From: Promethearchaeota archaeon
GTDB taxonomy: Archaea > Asgardarchaeota > Thorarchaeia > Thorarchaeales > Thorarchaeaceae
Direction of reading: 5' to 3'
DNA length: 64,000 bases
NCBI GenBank assembly: GCA_014728035.1
Contig: WJMJ01000046.1
Coordinates: 62,001-126,000 of the forward strand
A program made the position numbers and the translations under genes. Shown here in pieces: positions 33,809-43,125 of the stretch (position 1 is the stretch's first letter; the number at the start of each line of letters is the position of its first letter). Under the pieces are notes generated by a model. It did no database searches. It worked only from the letters and a program-made list of their open reading frames with translations, and was not told the DNA's origin.

Positions 33809-35026
33809 ATGGGATTCAGTATTGGAATAGTGGGAAAACCTTCTGCAGGAAAGACTTCGTTCACAAACGCTGCTTGTATGACCGATTTCAAGGTAGGAAG
33901 CTACCCCTTCACGACTATTGATGCAAATGTGGGAGTAACACATGTTCGGACAAAATGTGCATGCATAGAATTCGATGTGGATGACAATCCCCAGAACTCG
34001 ATATGTATCGATGGAGTACGGCTGATTCCAATAAAACTCATTGATGTGGCTGGATTAGTGCCCGGGGCTCACAAAGGAAGAGGAATGGGAAACAAGTTTC
34101 TAGATGATTTACGACAAGCCGATGTACTAATTCATATCGTTGATACAAGTGGAGCTTTGGATTCAGAAGGCCAAGAGGTTGAATCGGGAAGTTATGACCC
34201 ATCAGAAGATGTAAAATTTTTAGAAACAGAAATTAACGAATGGATTCTTGGGATTATAGAAAAGGACTGGCGAAGAATAACTGGGAGGATTCGAGCTGAG
34301 AAAGTCAAACTAGATGAACTACTTCTGGAAAGGCTTTCAGGATTGAAGATAAACAGAACACATATTCTCCGAGCAATCCGTGTTGCAGATCTAAAAGCGG
34401 AGGCAGCTGATAAGTGGGATGATGAGGACTTGCGTAGATTTGTACTGGAGCTTCAAAGAGTAGCGAAGCCAATAATAATTGCAGCAAACAAGATAGATAG
34501 GCCAGGAGCTGAAGAGAACTATCAGCGACTGAAAAAAACATTTCCAGAATATTTGGTAATTCCTGTCAGTGCCCTAGCAGAAAAAGTTCTCAAAGATTTA
34601 GAAAAGAAAGATATAATCAAGTATATTCCAGGAAATAATGATTTTGAAGTACTCCAAACAGACAAATTAAGTGATGGTGAGATGGGGCAGCTTGACAAGA
34701 TTCGAAAACAAATTTTGAAAAAATATGATGGGACTGGTGTGCAAAACGTCTTGAATACTGCTGTATTTGACTATCTCAAAATGATAGCTGTCTATCCAGT
34801 ACACGATGCGTCATCTCTTACAGACAGTGAGGGGAATGTATTACCGGATGTATTTCTCATTCCTGAAGGAAGCACCGCAAAAGAATTTGCAGGGCATATC
34901 CACACTGACCTCATGGAGGGATTTATCCATGCAATTGATGCCCGAACAAAGATGCGAATCTCTGAAAAACACGTACTCAAAGATGGAGACGTAATTAAGA
35001 TAGTCAGCGCAAAAGGCGCCAAATAG
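33809..35026 (+). CDS. YchF/Obg-superfamily GTPase with TGS domain
   Basis: About 405 residues. The G1 motif is [17 protein letters not shown], followed by G3 [29 protein letters not shown] (given here as motif extent), G4 AANKIDRPG, and a C-terminal TGS domain ending [16 protein letters not shown]. Archaeal members bind ribosomes, and some hydrolyse ATP. The ATG at 33809 follows AGGAG by nine bases and homology starts there; the frame extends to 33746. An inverted repeat separates it from the convergent flavin reductase. Confidence 0.93.
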   Translation: MGFSIGIVGKPSAGKTSFTNAACMTDFKVGSYPFTTIDANVGVTHVRTKCACIEFDVDDNPQNSICIDGVRLIPIKLIDVAGLVPGAHKGRGMGNKFLDDLRQADVLIHIVDTSGALDSEGQEVESGSYDPSEDVKFLETEINEWILGIIEKDWRRITGRIRAEKVKLDELLLERLSGLKINRTHILRAIRVADLKAEAADKWDDEDLRRFVLELQRVAKPIIIAANKIDRPGAEENYQRLKKTFPEYLVIPVSALAEKVLKDLEKKDIIKYIPGNNDFEVLQTDKLSDGEMGQLDKIRKQILKKYDGTGVQNVLNTAVFDYLKMIAVYPVHDASSLTDSEGNVLPDVFLIPEGSTAKEFAGHIHTDLMEGFIHAIDARTKMRISEKHVLKDGDVIKIVSAKGAK

Positions 35027-35032
35027 GTATGA

Positions 35033-35064
35033 AGTGATATTCTGAGGAGACAGAGAATATCACT
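35033..35064. terminator. Bidirectional hairpin between convergent genes
   Basis: AGTGATATTCT (35033-35043) is fully complementary to AGAATATCACT (35054-35064) with a 10-nt loop. It fills the gap between the convergent GTPase and flavin-reductase genes. It has no strong U-run on either side. Confidence 0.5.
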
Positions 35065-35071
35065 CATCGGA

Positions 35072-35602
35072 CTACATTCTTTCACCAAGAGACCAGTATT
35101 GACCGGCCAAAGGAAGGTAAGTAAATGCTTTCATTTTTTGTGGATCAAACCGTCCATTTTCCGTAACTGATTCATCCATATGGAAAGCAACAACCTCAGC
35201 AATAAACAGATCATGTACCCCCGGCGAGATTACTTCACGAACTTCGCATTCGAGATTGATGGGACATTCTTCAATCAGAGGGGAGCTTATTTTACTACTT
35301 GGAACTGCGTGAAATCCACACTCTGCAAACTTGTCGATATCTCGACCGGATTTTGTGCCACATAATTTTGCGGCTTCAAATTGCTCCTCTGCGGGTATAT
35401 TCAATACAAAATTACCAGCTTCTTTAACGAGGTCATAACTATATCGCTCAGGACGAATGCCAACCGCAACGCTCGGAGGTTTGCTACAAACATTTGCAAC
35501 CCAAGACAATGTGATAATGTTTGGTTTTAAACCACCTTCAACACTTAGTAAAATCACGGGGCAAGGAATGACTCCAGTTGTGGGTTTGCTCTCAATTTTC
35601 AT
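35072..35602 (-). CDS. Flavin reductase-like protein
   Basis: The 176-residue protein has the FMN-binding split-barrel pattern of the flavin reductase/flavoredoxin family. It opens with PTTGVIPCPVILLSVEG, followed by PNIITLSWVANVCSKPPSVAVGIRP. FVLNIPAEEQFEAAKLCGTKSGRDIDKF follows (the motif that contacts flavin), and HDLFIAEVVAFHMDE later. Such proteins carry electrons between flavin and a partner enzyme. The ATG at 35602 is preferred. The partner cannot be named from position. Confidence 0.9.
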   Translation of the reverse strand: MKIESKPTTGVIPCPVILLSVEGGLKPNIITLSWVANVCSKPPSVAVGIRPERYSYDLVKEAGNFVLNIPAEEQFEAAKLCGTKSGRDIDKFAECGFHAVPSSKISSPLIEECPINLECEVREVISPGVHDLFIAEVVAFHMDESVTENGRFDPQKMKAFTYLPLAGQYWSLGERM

Positions 35603-35703
35603 AGTGTGATAATGAAAAATGGTCACTTATAATTGTCCACGTCGAAGAGCTTAAGACAAAGGGATACAGGTCAAACCACAACTCAACAAGAGGGTTTAAG
35701 CAA

Positions 35704-36615
35704 ATGGCACGAATACTTATTGCTGATCCAATAGCGGAATCCGCCATTGATGAAATCAAAGGCGCTGGTCACGAAGTTGTATTAAGAAACAAAGAGGAGG
35801 ATGGTCCAATAAAAGACCAGCTTCAAGGATTTGATGGTGTTGTGATTAGAAGTGCAACTACAATCTCCAAAGAGGTGCTGGAATCGGTGGACACTCTGAA
35901 GCTTGTCGTACGAGCTGGTGTAGGTCTTGACAATGTTGACCTTGAAGCAGCAAAAGAGCAGAATGTAACTGTTATGAATACACCAGAAGCACCAACAGTT
36001 TCTGTAGCAGAGATGGTAATTGCGTTCATGTTTGCTTTAGGTAGAAGAATCTCAAACGCAGACAGCTCTATGAAAGATGAAAGATGGGAAAAGAAGAAAC
36101 TCAAAGGCACAGAAGTCTGGAAAAAGACCTTGGGTATTATCGGATTTGGAAGGATAGGCTTTGAAGTAGCAAAAAGAGCTCGCGCCTTAGAGATGAATGT
36201 TCTTGCATATGATGTGGTGAACATTGATGAAGATTGCAAAAAGATAGGTGCACAACGATGCGACCTTGAAGAAGTCATTAAAAATGCAGATTATCTTACT
36301 CTTCACGTTCCTCTAATACCCCAGACAAAAGGAATGATTGGAGAGAAAGAGCTCAAAATGATGAAGGAAACTGCATATCTGATAAATACAGCAAGGGGTG
36401 GAGTAGTTGATGAAAAAGCACTCCTCAAAGCTCTTGAAGAGGGCTGGATAGCTGGAGCGGGTCTCGACGTGTATGAGAATGAACCTCCAGAAGATTGGAC
36501 CTTGATTAAACACCCAAAGGTTATAGCAACACCACATGTGTCATCCTCAACAAAAGAGGCACAAGAACGAGTAGGAGAACTTACAGTACAAAAAGTATTG
36601 GACGGTCTTAAATAG
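35704..36615 (+). CDS. serA: D-3-phosphoglycerate dehydrogenase-like 2-hydroxyacid dehydrogenase
   Basis: The 303-residue protein has the D-2-hydroxyacid dehydrogenase fold. VRAGVGLDNVDLEAAKEQ is the substrate-binding start, LGIIGFGRIGFEVAKRA the NAD-binding loop, INTARGGVVDEKALL the catalytic Arg region, and DVYENEPPED plus TPHVSSSTKEAQER holds the catalytic Glu/His pair. The ACT regulatory domain of long SerA forms is missing, so it is the short form. Phosphoglycerate oxidation for serine synthesis is most likely, but related acids are possible. Stands alone with an ATG preceded by AAGAGGG. Confidence 0.88.
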   Translation: MARILIADPIAESAIDEIKGAGHEVVLRNKEEDGPIKDQLQGFDGVVIRSATTISKEVLESVDTLKLVVRAGVGLDNVDLEAAKEQNVTVMNTPEAPTVSVAEMVIAFMFALGRRISNADSSMKDERWEKKKLKGTEVWKKTLGIIGFGRIGFEVAKRARALEMNVLAYDVVNIDEDCKKIGAQRCDLEEVIKNADYLTLHVPLIPQTKGMIGEKELKMMKETAYLINTARGGVVDEKALLKALEEGWIAGAGLDVYENEPPEDWTLIKHPKVIATPHVSSSTKEAQERVGELTVQKVLDGLK

Positions 36616-36639
36616 CAAAAATAATCCAGAGCGTTACAT

Positions 36640-36755
36640 CTTTAAGTGAACTCCTCTGGCTCTTCAATGGTTCGACCTAAACAGAGGGTCGAATCATACC
36701 ATTCCTTTGTGTTGGCGGATCCGTCCGCACGGGATGTGGCCCATATGGGCTGAAC
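36640..36755 (+). promoter_or_regulatory. Promoter and structured leader of the L15e operon
   Basis: ATCTTTAAGTG near 36640 resembles a TATA box and would start transcription around 36667. Three hairpins follow in about 85 bases: TTCGACC/GGTCGAA (36671-36693), GCGGA/TCCGC, and the palindrome GCCCATATGGGC framed by TGTG and CACA. Such a leader ahead of a ribosomal-protein operon could serve autoregulation. No known riboswitch class fits. Confidence 0.45.
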
Positions 36756-36798
36756 CACAAACAAAGTGAATAGATTACTACAAAGGAAGGAATCAATA

Positions 36799-37377
36799 TT
36801 GGCTTACAAATACATGAATGAAGCATGGATTCAGGAACAAAAAGAGCGTTCCGAAAATGTCAGAAGCAGGCTTATTGTATGGCGAAAGCAAGGTAGCATG
36901 GTAAGGTTAGATAAACCTACTAGATTGGGTAGGGCTCGTGAGCTAGGATATCGTGCAAAACAAGGATATGTTATTGTGCGAGTTAAGACAGGAAGAGGCC
37001 CGCGAGAAAAGCCTCGACCAAAGATGGGAAGAAAACCACGAAGCATGGGTGTATCAAAATATACTCCACAGAAATCACGCCGCTGGATTGCAGAAGAACG
37101 AGCAGGAAAGAAATTCCCAAATCTTCGGGTTCTGAATTCATATTGGGTAGGATCAGACCACAAATGGGTCTGGCATGAAGTGATTATGGTGGATCCAAAT
37201 CATCCAGTCATCTATAATGATCCAAAGATCAATTGGATTTGTGACCCAGTTCAAAAAGGACGAGAAAATCGAGGACTCACATCAGCAGGCAAGAGAAGTC
37301 GTGGTTTGAGAAGAAAAGGACGAGGCGCCGAGAAGATTCGTCCCTCACTAGGTGCCAAAGATAATACTGGCAAATAA
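36799..37377 (+). CDS. rpl15e: Large ribosomal subunit protein L15e
   Basis: The 192-residue protein matches L15e throughout: [13 protein letters not shown], then [20 protein letters not shown], the very conserved [20 protein letters not shown], and [20 protein letters not shown]. The TTG at 36799 is taken as start because homology begins there and AAGGAAGG precedes it by nine bases; a GTG at 36766 is the alternative. It heads the L15e-COG1325-Rpp30-Pop5 gene order. Confidence 0.96.
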   Translation: MAYKYMNEAWIQEQKERSENVRSRLIVWRKQGSMVRLDKPTRLGRARELGYRAKQGYVIVRVKTGRGPREKPRPKMGRKPRSMGVSKYTPQKSRRWIAEERAGKKFPNLRVLNSYWVGSDHKWVWHEVIMVDPNHPVIYNDPKINWICDPVQKGRENRGLTSAGKRSRGLRRKGRGAEKIRPSLGAKDNTGK

Positions 37378-37404
37378 TGAAAGCAGATAATTCAGGAAAG
37401 TACC

Positions 37405-37863
37405 ATGTCAATACTACGCAAGGTTGAGATTCGAGCTCATGCCCTTGCAACCGAGGTGCCTGAGAGAGTTGAGGAAGCAATCCTCAATCTCTTCCCTGAA
37501 TCTGTTCAAAAAAGCATCACGTTCAATCGTAGTGAAACCGAGGCCCATCATGGGTATCGTATTCTGATTCTTGAAACAAAAATCAAGAAGAAAAAACACT
37601 GCCAGCAAACACTTGTGCATCTTTTAGAAGCTCTAAGTAAATCAGACAAGACATTTCTTATGAAATCAATCCGGTATCGGATAGATGATCGTTGTAAGTT
37701 TTACCTACGAATTGATAAGCAACAAGCCTATCTAGGTAGGGTAGAACTAGCTAAATCCTCGGACATGATAAGAATTCAATTCGATTACATCAATTACACA
37801 GGGTGTGACCCACAAGAAATTATTCACATAATTTCCGACATAATGCATAAAGCGGAGTCGTAA
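37405..37863 (+). CDS. COG1325 RNA-binding protein (exosome-linked, DUF54)
   Basis: The 152-residue protein belongs to an archaeal family seen beside exosome and RNase P genes. It begins LRKVEIRAHALATEVPERVEEA, continues with NRSETEAHHGYRILILETKIKKKK, and ends with YLRIDKQQAYLGRVELAKSSD. It is a predicted RNA-binding fold. Its place between L15e and Rpp30 matches many archaeal genomes. A role in RNA processing is inference from family and context. Confidence 0.85.
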   Translation: MSILRKVEIRAHALATEVPERVEEAILNLFPESVQKSITFNRSETEAHHGYRILILETKIKKKKHCQQTLVHLLEALSKSDKTFLMKSIRYRIDDRCKFYLRIDKQQAYLGRVELAKSSDMIRIQFDYINYTGCDPQEIIHIISDIMHKAES

Positions 37864-37866
37864 CGT

Positions 37867-38547
37867 ATGACTACGGATTTGAACATAAGAATCCAAACCC
37901 ATGCAGATATAGCTGAATTCATCGAAATGAGTCAAAAATTAGGATATACTGGTTTTGTAACACGAAAATTCAATTCGCTCATAGAAGAAATGAACGGGAT
38001 TAGGGTTTGTAAAAGAATAAGACTCCAAGGACGAAAACTATCCAAATTGAAAAAGGTTGTAGCAAGTCAAAGATATCAAGCGGTAATCATATCGGCCATA
38101 GTCGGAAATGTTACAATTGCAAATTGGGCAGCAGGGGATTCGCGAGTTGATTTACTTACATTGCCAGAGTCAGGCAAATATAGACTGAAAGAGAGTACAG
38201 CGCGCATAGCTGCAGACACAGGAACTTCACTTGAAGTTATTATTTCACCCTTATTGAAATCCTCAGGACTATCAAGATCAATTATCCTGAAGGGGTATCG
38301 AGATTCGATTCGAACTGCTCTTTCTGCAGGTATGAGGATTGTACTATCGAGTGGAGCAAGAAACCCGTATCAAATGAGGTCACCCAAAGCACTTAGTCAT
38401 ATAGGCTATATTTTAGGACTCGACCAAGCTCAATCAAAAAGAGCAATTCTTGAAACCCCAGACGACATTATTCGATATAATGTTAGAAGACTAGACCGAG
38501 ATATAATAACAAAGGGTTTAGAGGTTAGGAGGATAGAGAATAAGTGA
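37867..38547 (+). CDS. rnp3: RNase P protein component 3 (Rpp30)
   Basis: The 226-residue protein fits the TIM-barrel-like Rpp30 subunit. It shows DLNIRIQTHADIAEFIEMSQ, strands like AVIISAIVGN, VDLLTLPESGKYRLKESTA, SLEVIISPLLKSSG, and IVLSSGARNPYQMRSPKALSHIGYILG near the C terminus. It forms a dimer with Pop5 in archaeal RNase P. The 4-bp overlap with the following Pop5 gene supports coupled synthesis. Confidence 0.92.
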   Translation: MTTDLNIRIQTHADIAEFIEMSQKLGYTGFVTRKFNSLIEEMNGIRVCKRIRLQGRKLSKLKKVVASQRYQAVIISAIVGNVTIANWAAGDSRVDLLTLPESGKYRLKESTARIAADTGTSLEVIISPLLKSSGLSRSIILKGYRDSIRTALSAGMRIVLSSGARNPYQMRSPKALSHIGYILGLDQAQSKRAILETPDDIIRYNVRRLDRDIITKGLEVRRIENK

Positions 38548-38858
38548 AAACTTCACGAAGAAGACATATCTTATTTCAGATACACTGCAGTGAAAAAATA
38601 TCAGAGGGCGACTGGATAGTTCAAACTATTCGAGAAAACCTACATTCTCTATTTGGTGAAATTGTAGTTGCGGATTCAAAGCTCTATCTTGAAGAGTACT
38701 TGGAGAGTACAGGTAAAGGTATACTTCAATGTGAAGCTGATGTCTTAAGACAGGTTCTTGCTTCAGCAGCTCTAGTTAATGAAATAGGCAAGAGAGAAGT
38801 TTCATTTCAGCCCCTGAAGACATCAGGCACATTGAAGACGCTGCAGTCAAAACTATAA
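38544..38858 (+). CDS. rnp2: RNase P protein component 2 (Pop5)
   Basis: The 104-residue protein begins KTSRRRHILFQIHCSEKISEG. It shows the Pop5/Rpp14 pattern with IRENLHSLFGEIVVADSKLYL and GILQCEADVLRQVLASAALVNEI. It binds Rpp30 and RNase P RNA near the catalytic core. The start is GTG, overlapping the Rpp30 stop. The gene end overlaps the convergent JAMM protease gene by 6 bp. Confidence 0.9.
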   Translation: MKTSRRRHILFQIHCSEKISEGDWIVQTIRENLHSLFGEIVVADSKLYLEEYLESTGKGILQCEADVLRQVLASAALVNEIGKREVSFQPLKTSGTLKTLQSKL

Positions 38859-39248
38859 TATCACTAATTCAACATTATGGATTTTTCCATTATCGAGAAT
38901 ATATCCACGATAAATCCATGAACCGGTCAAATTGGAGGCAATTATCCAAACAACAGGGTTTAATCGCATATTTGAAATATCAGAAGATGAAGGAAAGGGA
39001 GGAGCAGGATGAGAGTGAAAAATACCCACCAATTCTTCATTATCTCTTTCTGCTGCAAGAAGAAGAGAGTATAATTCTTCAGGGTCAATCCGGAATTGCG
39101 TTTTAGACCGTAGCGTGTTGTTCATATGAACTGCTCGGGTAGCATGAAATCCAGACTCGGTTTCATTACCGAACAATAGTGAAACAGATTCGAAGGGTAA
39201 ATCTTCTTCTGCATGCGATAGTAATAGGTCCAAATCAGATTGTTTCAT
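38853..39248 (-). CDS. JAMM/MPN+ metalloprotease (Rpn11-like isopeptidase family)
   Basis: The 131-residue protein is a complete minimal JAMM domain. Zinc ligands lie in GIFHSHPAPPFPSSSD (His78, His80 and Asp90 from the chosen start), with the catalytic Glu in EEDLPFESVSLLFG (Glu20). Archaeal JAMM proteins remove ubiquitin-like modifiers or process sulfur carriers. No ubiquitin-like, E1 or E2 gene lies nearby, so the partner is unknown. ATG 39248 gives the compact domain; an ATG at 39275 is possible. Confidence 0.9.
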   Translation of the reverse strand: MKQSDLDLLLSHAEEDLPFESVSLLFGNETESGFHATRAVHMNNTLRSKTQFRIDPEELYSLLLAAERDNEELVGIFHSHPAPPFPSSSDISNMRLNPVVWIIASNLTGSWIYRGYILDNGKIHNVELVIL

Positions 39249-39284
39249 GCTCAAACTTTTCTTCAAAGCACTCATCTTCGAAAC

Positions 39285-39737
39285 CTAATAGGGAGTCTTG
39301 ATGTCTTCAAGAACGATACAGGTTTCGACCTCACCTACACCGTCAATATTTCCCAATTTTTTCTCAAGGAATTGTCTAAGCTCGTTCAAGTCATCTACAG
39401 TGACCTTAAGCATAAGACCACAAGCACCATCGAGAAAATATGCTTCATTTACTTCTGCGTAGTCCTTAATCTGTTCTGCTATGAGAGAGGCTTCTTTCAT
39501 TACCGTCTTCACACGAATAAACGCTCTTATTTTCCTTCCAATTTTTAGAGGATCGATGACTACGGTGAACCGTTTAATCACACCAGACTTAATCATCTGC
39601 CGTACACGGCGACGAATCGTTACCTCCGTCATCTTTAGTTCCTTTTCAGTAATTTCGTCAGATATCTCAGAATATGATTTGCGTCCATCTTCCCGTAGTA
39701 GCTCAATGATTTTTCTATCCTTCTCATCTATAGACAT
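39285..39737 (-). CDS. Lrp/AsnC-family transcriptional regulator
   Basis: The 150-residue protein has an N-terminal winged helix (DEKDRKIIELLREDGRKSYSEISD, then TIRRRVRQMIKSGVIKRFTV) and a C-terminal ligand-binding RAM domain (AFIRVKTVMKEASLIAEQI, and VNEAYFLDGACGLMLKVTV). It typically senses amino acids or similar metabolites as an octamer. Between the two, ITEKELKMTEVT lengthens the recognition region slightly. Upstream on the minus strand (39780-39830) is A+T-rich and may hold its promoter. The target genes are unknown. Confidence 0.93.
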   Translation of the reverse strand: MSIDEKDRKIIELLREDGRKSYSEISDEITEKELKMTEVTIRRRVRQMIKSGVIKRFTVVIDPLKIGRKIRAFIRVKTVMKEASLIAEQIKDYAEVNEAYFLDGACGLMLKVTVDDLNELRQFLEKKLGNIDGVGEVETCIVLEDIKTPY

Positions 39738-39903
39738 GCATTCCACCTATTCGAGCTTCGATTCGTAAGCGAAATGTTCAATATCATACATATATAGTCA
39801 TTGCATTATACATTAAGATAATTATTTGATGATTTTCTAAAGAAGACCATCGCGAACCCTTGATTAGTGTCTGTAAAGATAAATAAAGAATACAACTAGA
39901 TCT

Positions 39904-40722
39904 TCAAAGGATACGCAATTGCTCACTTAGAATCCTATCTTCACTTCCAGTCATAACTGCATAGAGCTCAATATGTCCAGTCAGTTGTTCTGCACTCTCA
40001 ATCTTTTTCTCTAACAGCTCTTGAATCTGGAATATTCCCGATGCATTACTCATCGATACCTCTATACGAACTGTGCGGTCTTTTCCGCGATGAATGGTGA
40101 CTCGCTCAATTGCCATAGCAGAAGCAGAGTGAATGTTTACACTTCCAGCCTCGAAGGGGATTCTTGCACGGCCTTTTGTCATGTCAAGCGCGTCAGCAAT
40201 ACCAACAATTCCTGCCTCAATTGTGCTGGGAGAAATCACTTTATCATGTGCTTGAATCGCATGAAGAACATGTCCGCGAACATGAACTTGCTTATGAAGA
40301 TCCTTTGGATATACCTTCGCAAGAATCCGATTTAAGATGGGGAGTGCAATACTTACTGAGAATTCGTGATGTCCCTCTCTATGAACCGACATACCAACAT
40401 CATGTAGATAACAGCCAAGCAATACAATAAGTTGTGCATCCTCAATGGTGCCAGTTTCTTCCTGAACAATGGTGGGAGATACAACATCTGTAAGGATTCG
40501 GAACAGTCTCATACCATTCATTGTTACGATTAGAGAATGAATATGTCCATGGTCAGAATAACCCAATCTGTCTATTGCCATACGATTACTATCTTCAAGT
40601 AAAGTCTGAACCTCAATATCTTCTTCCAATGCATCGAATGCAAGTGTGCAAAGTTCGTTATTCTTAAACATTCTACGAACTCTATCTTTTAATGTGCTCT
40701 TTGATTTGTGAGTCTTTGCCAT
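39904..40722 (-). CDS. HD-domain phosphohydrolase
   Basis: About 272 residues. Metal ligands are His in YSDHGHIHSLIVTMNGMRLF, and HD in LGCYLHDVGMSVHREGHHEF. Further His and Asp residues lie in HVRGHVLHAIQAHDK and GIVGIADALDMTKGRARIP. The arrangement matches HD hydrolases of nucleotides or phosphates. A C-terminal alpha/beta part (about residues 200-272) looks regulatory. The ATG at 40722 or 40737 may be the start. The substrate is not known. Confidence 0.82.
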   Translation of the reverse strand: MAKTHKSKSTLKDRVRRMFKNNELCTLAFDALEEDIEVQTLLEDSNRMAIDRLGYSDHGHIHSLIVTMNGMRLFRILTDVVSPTIVQEETGTIEDAQLIVLLGCYLHDVGMSVHREGHHEFSVSIALPILNRILAKVYPKDLHKQVHVRGHVLHAIQAHDKVISPSTIEAGIVGIADALDMTKGRARIPFEAGSVNIHSASAMAIERVTIHRGKDRTVRIEVSMSNASGIFQIQELLEKKIESAEQLTGHIELYAVMTGSEDRILSEQLRIL

Positions 40723-40851
40723 CAATGGCGCCTCCATAATAAGAAAAATGATACTAGCGCCAGCTAATTCTTTTCTCTCTTGTCAGAGGTAATTAGGGAA
40801 ATTACAGTAATAGCCCTTCTGCCTGAGGCACACGACCAAGTAAGATTTACA

Positions 40852-42045
40852 CTAGCGATCATCAGTGATATGCCCACCATAAAGAACATACAAGAAAACA
40901 CATATCAACGGTACAACTAGGCCCAGAAGCATTGCGCTTTGCCAGCCAAATAGTGTATCTATGATACCAGATAGAGGAGCGCCAAGAGCAACACCACCTA
41001 CATTCAAAGCGTAGAATACTCCAGTGGCGATCCCTCTGTTATCCTCATCACTCCTATCTCGAACACTAGCAGCACTGGTAGGAAATACAGTTCCGTGCCC
41101 AAAACCCAAAATGACCATCCCCAAAATACCAAAAAAGAGGTCAAGGGACAAAGAAAGGACAACGAAGGACAAAGCAGTAGTTATCAGTCCTAAGACGGTA
41201 ATCTTTGGTTTTCCAACTTTATCACTTGCTATTCCTGCGGGGTAATGTACCACAAGAGAGGTCAGCACCATAACTGCCAACAGCATCCCTACCTGACCAG
41301 AACCATATCCTACCGACTCCAGAATGATCGCATAAGAAACAGTAATAATTCCAAGATTGAAGAATATCGCTAACACAGCAAAATAAGGAAGTAAAGTCAC
41401 ATTCTTGACTATGGTTTCAGAGAAGATGCTTAGCTCTCTCCGAATAGATGTGGTTTCGACCTTTGGCAAGTATCCCTCCGGCAACGTGGTAGAGAGAAAG
41501 CTGGTGAAAATCAATATTGCAGCGATGGCAAGAAAGAGAGGCTCATAACCGATTTGTTCGGCAAATACACCACCAATACTGAATCCGAGTAGCATAGAGA
41601 ACGCAATTGATATACCATAGAGGGCCATTCCTCGTCCACTTCGTTCACTAGACATATTATCGCTGATGTAAGACATAGTAGAGGGCCCACCAAAACCACC
41701 CCCGATACCATGGACAATACGCGATAACAGAAGAAATAGCGGAGTGCTGGCAAGAAAATAAAGTAACATGGCAACTCCATCTAAAAATATTCCAATAGGC
41801 ACCATTGCCTTTCGTCCAAACTTGTCTACTAGACGTCCCATGAATATGTTGGAGGGGATATGCACCATGGAATAGACCCCCACTATTAGCCCTGCAAGAA
41901 TGGATGTAGCACCAAGACTCACGGAATAATTTGCCATGATGGGGATAACCACGGCACTATCAAAATTCACAAGGAAGGATGCTAGTAGTACCACAATCAA
42001 ATGGCGTCGCTTCAGTATTGTTGAGGCCTTGGATGTCCCGTCCAT
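40852..42045 (-). CDS. Major facilitator superfamily transporter
   Basis: A 397-residue protein with about twelve transmembrane helices. The cytoplasmic loop 2-3 motif FMGRLVDKFGRKAMVP, and its second-half counterpart GIASDKVGKPKITVLG, mark the MFS fold. The N terminus is short and basic, placing it inside. The sequence resembles drug/H+ antiporter-type MFS proteins, but the substrate cannot be told. The stretch 42046-42204 upstream is non-coding and A+T-rich. Confidence 0.93.
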   Translation of the reverse strand: MDGTSKASTILKRRHLIVVLLASFLVNFDSAVVIPIMANYSVSLGATSILAGLIVGVYSMVHIPSNIFMGRLVDKFGRKAMVPIGIFLDGVAMLLYFLASTPLFLLLSRIVHGIGGGFGGPSTMSYISDNMSSERSGRGMALYGISIAFSMLLGFSIGGVFAEQIGYEPLFLAIAAILIFTSFLSTTLPEGYLPKVETTSIRRELSIFSETIVKNVTLLPYFAVLAIFFNLGIITVSYAIILESVGYGSGQVGMLLAVMVLTSLVVHYPAGIASDKVGKPKITVLGLITTALSFVVLSLSLDLFFGILGMVILGFGHGTVFPTSAASVRDRSDEDNRGIATGVFYALNVGGVALGAPLSGIIDTLFGWQSAMLLGLVVPLICVFLYVLYGGHITDDR

Positions 42046-42204
42046 TGCAACTAGTCCCCAGTAGTACGATTATGAATTGAAATCTGATATTTCAATCAAT
42101 CGTATTGAGTCAGATATTGTATTCTTAATAGGTGAGTACACAACAATCAACCACTAAAACAGAACAAATGCTTTGTTTTATTCCTTAAAAGAATGATAGA
42201 CCAA

Positions 42205-42730
42205 TCACATTCCAACAATTTCCTCAGTTACTCTCATAACCTGTCGATATAATCTGACGTTCAGATAGAATCCTGACTTGATCATCTAATCTAAGAGAGT
42301 ACTAAATTCAGACAAATATTCTTCGAGTTAGTACTTGAATATGGATACCGATGGCGCTCAAACAGGGGATGCCAAAAATTTTAGCAGCGGTTCGTCCCAT
42401 CTTATCATCAATTAGAAGTAGCAGTCGCTTCTCCTTTGTCAATAAAATAGCTGCAGCTTCACCAGGATCAATTCCAGCACTGGCAGATAATATGTCAATG
42501 GTACTGTTCTTCATCGGTCTCACTAGACGCCAGCCTTCACCTATTGGGACTTGAATGATAACCGAATCGGGAGATTTCTGGATAACACAGGTCTCTCTGA
42601 ATACCTTGTCCGGAATCAGAATCTCTTGGTAAAGGTTTCGCAGAAGATGAAGTCTTACGACTCTTGCAAGATGAATCAAAGGACTCGCATTACTGACTGC
42701 CCTGTTACCTCTTAACAAAAGCAAGATCAC
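42205..42730 (-). pseudogene. Decayed PIN-domain (DUF3368) toxin
   Basis: The first 140 codons (from GTG 42730) give a recognisable DUF3368-type PIN domain: VSNASPLIHLARVV, SASAGIDPGEAAAILL, and LLLIDDKMGRTAAKIFGIP. The frame stops at 42308 within the family's helix after GIHIQVL. In a frame shifted by one base the expected C terminus resumes (MIKSGFYLNVRLYRQVM), itself broken by a TAG, ending near 42205. The gene thus carries a frameshift and at least one stop and is probably inactive. Its antitoxin gene is broken too. Confidence 0.7.
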
Positions 42731-43003
42731 TCTTCAAATCTTCCTCTCCATAAAGAATCGGAATTGCGGCCTTTTCAGCCTCCCACATCATCACTCTCAA
42801 AGGAACCTCGGCCATCAAAGCAGCGGATCATAAAGATACCGTTCTGTCCCGATATGCCTTTAGTGCGCGGTCCAATAGGAATTGTTGAATTCCATTATCA
42901 AGGGCCCGCTGTATCAACTCTAACCGGTCTATTTGTTCCTCTTTAGCGAGAAGTTCCAGTTTTTTAGCATCTCTTCAGGTAATCGAGCAGTGATGGGCTC
43001 CAT
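42705..43003 (-). pseudogene. Decayed UPF0175-type antitoxin
   Basis: Starting at ATG 43003 the translation is MEPITARLPEEMLK. A run of six A (one short) then shifts the frame. With the frame restored it reads LELLAKEEQIDRLELIQRAL and DRALKAYRDRTVSL, then a TGA where the family has a codon (usually Gly), then SAALMAEVPLRVMMWEA to a stop at 42705. This is the typical UPF0175 layout: an RHH-like N terminus and a helix-turn-helix-like C terminus. Both lesions show that it no longer works. It overlaps the toxin start as in intact pairs. Confidence 0.72.
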
Positions 43004-43125
43004 CTATACCGTGTGCAATATATTATTTTATACACATAAAATGGACCATCAGTTCCAATTGTTATGTCTACAGTGCATCATAGATGATCCATAACTCAAA
43101 TATTCAATGAGAAACTAGCTATAGG

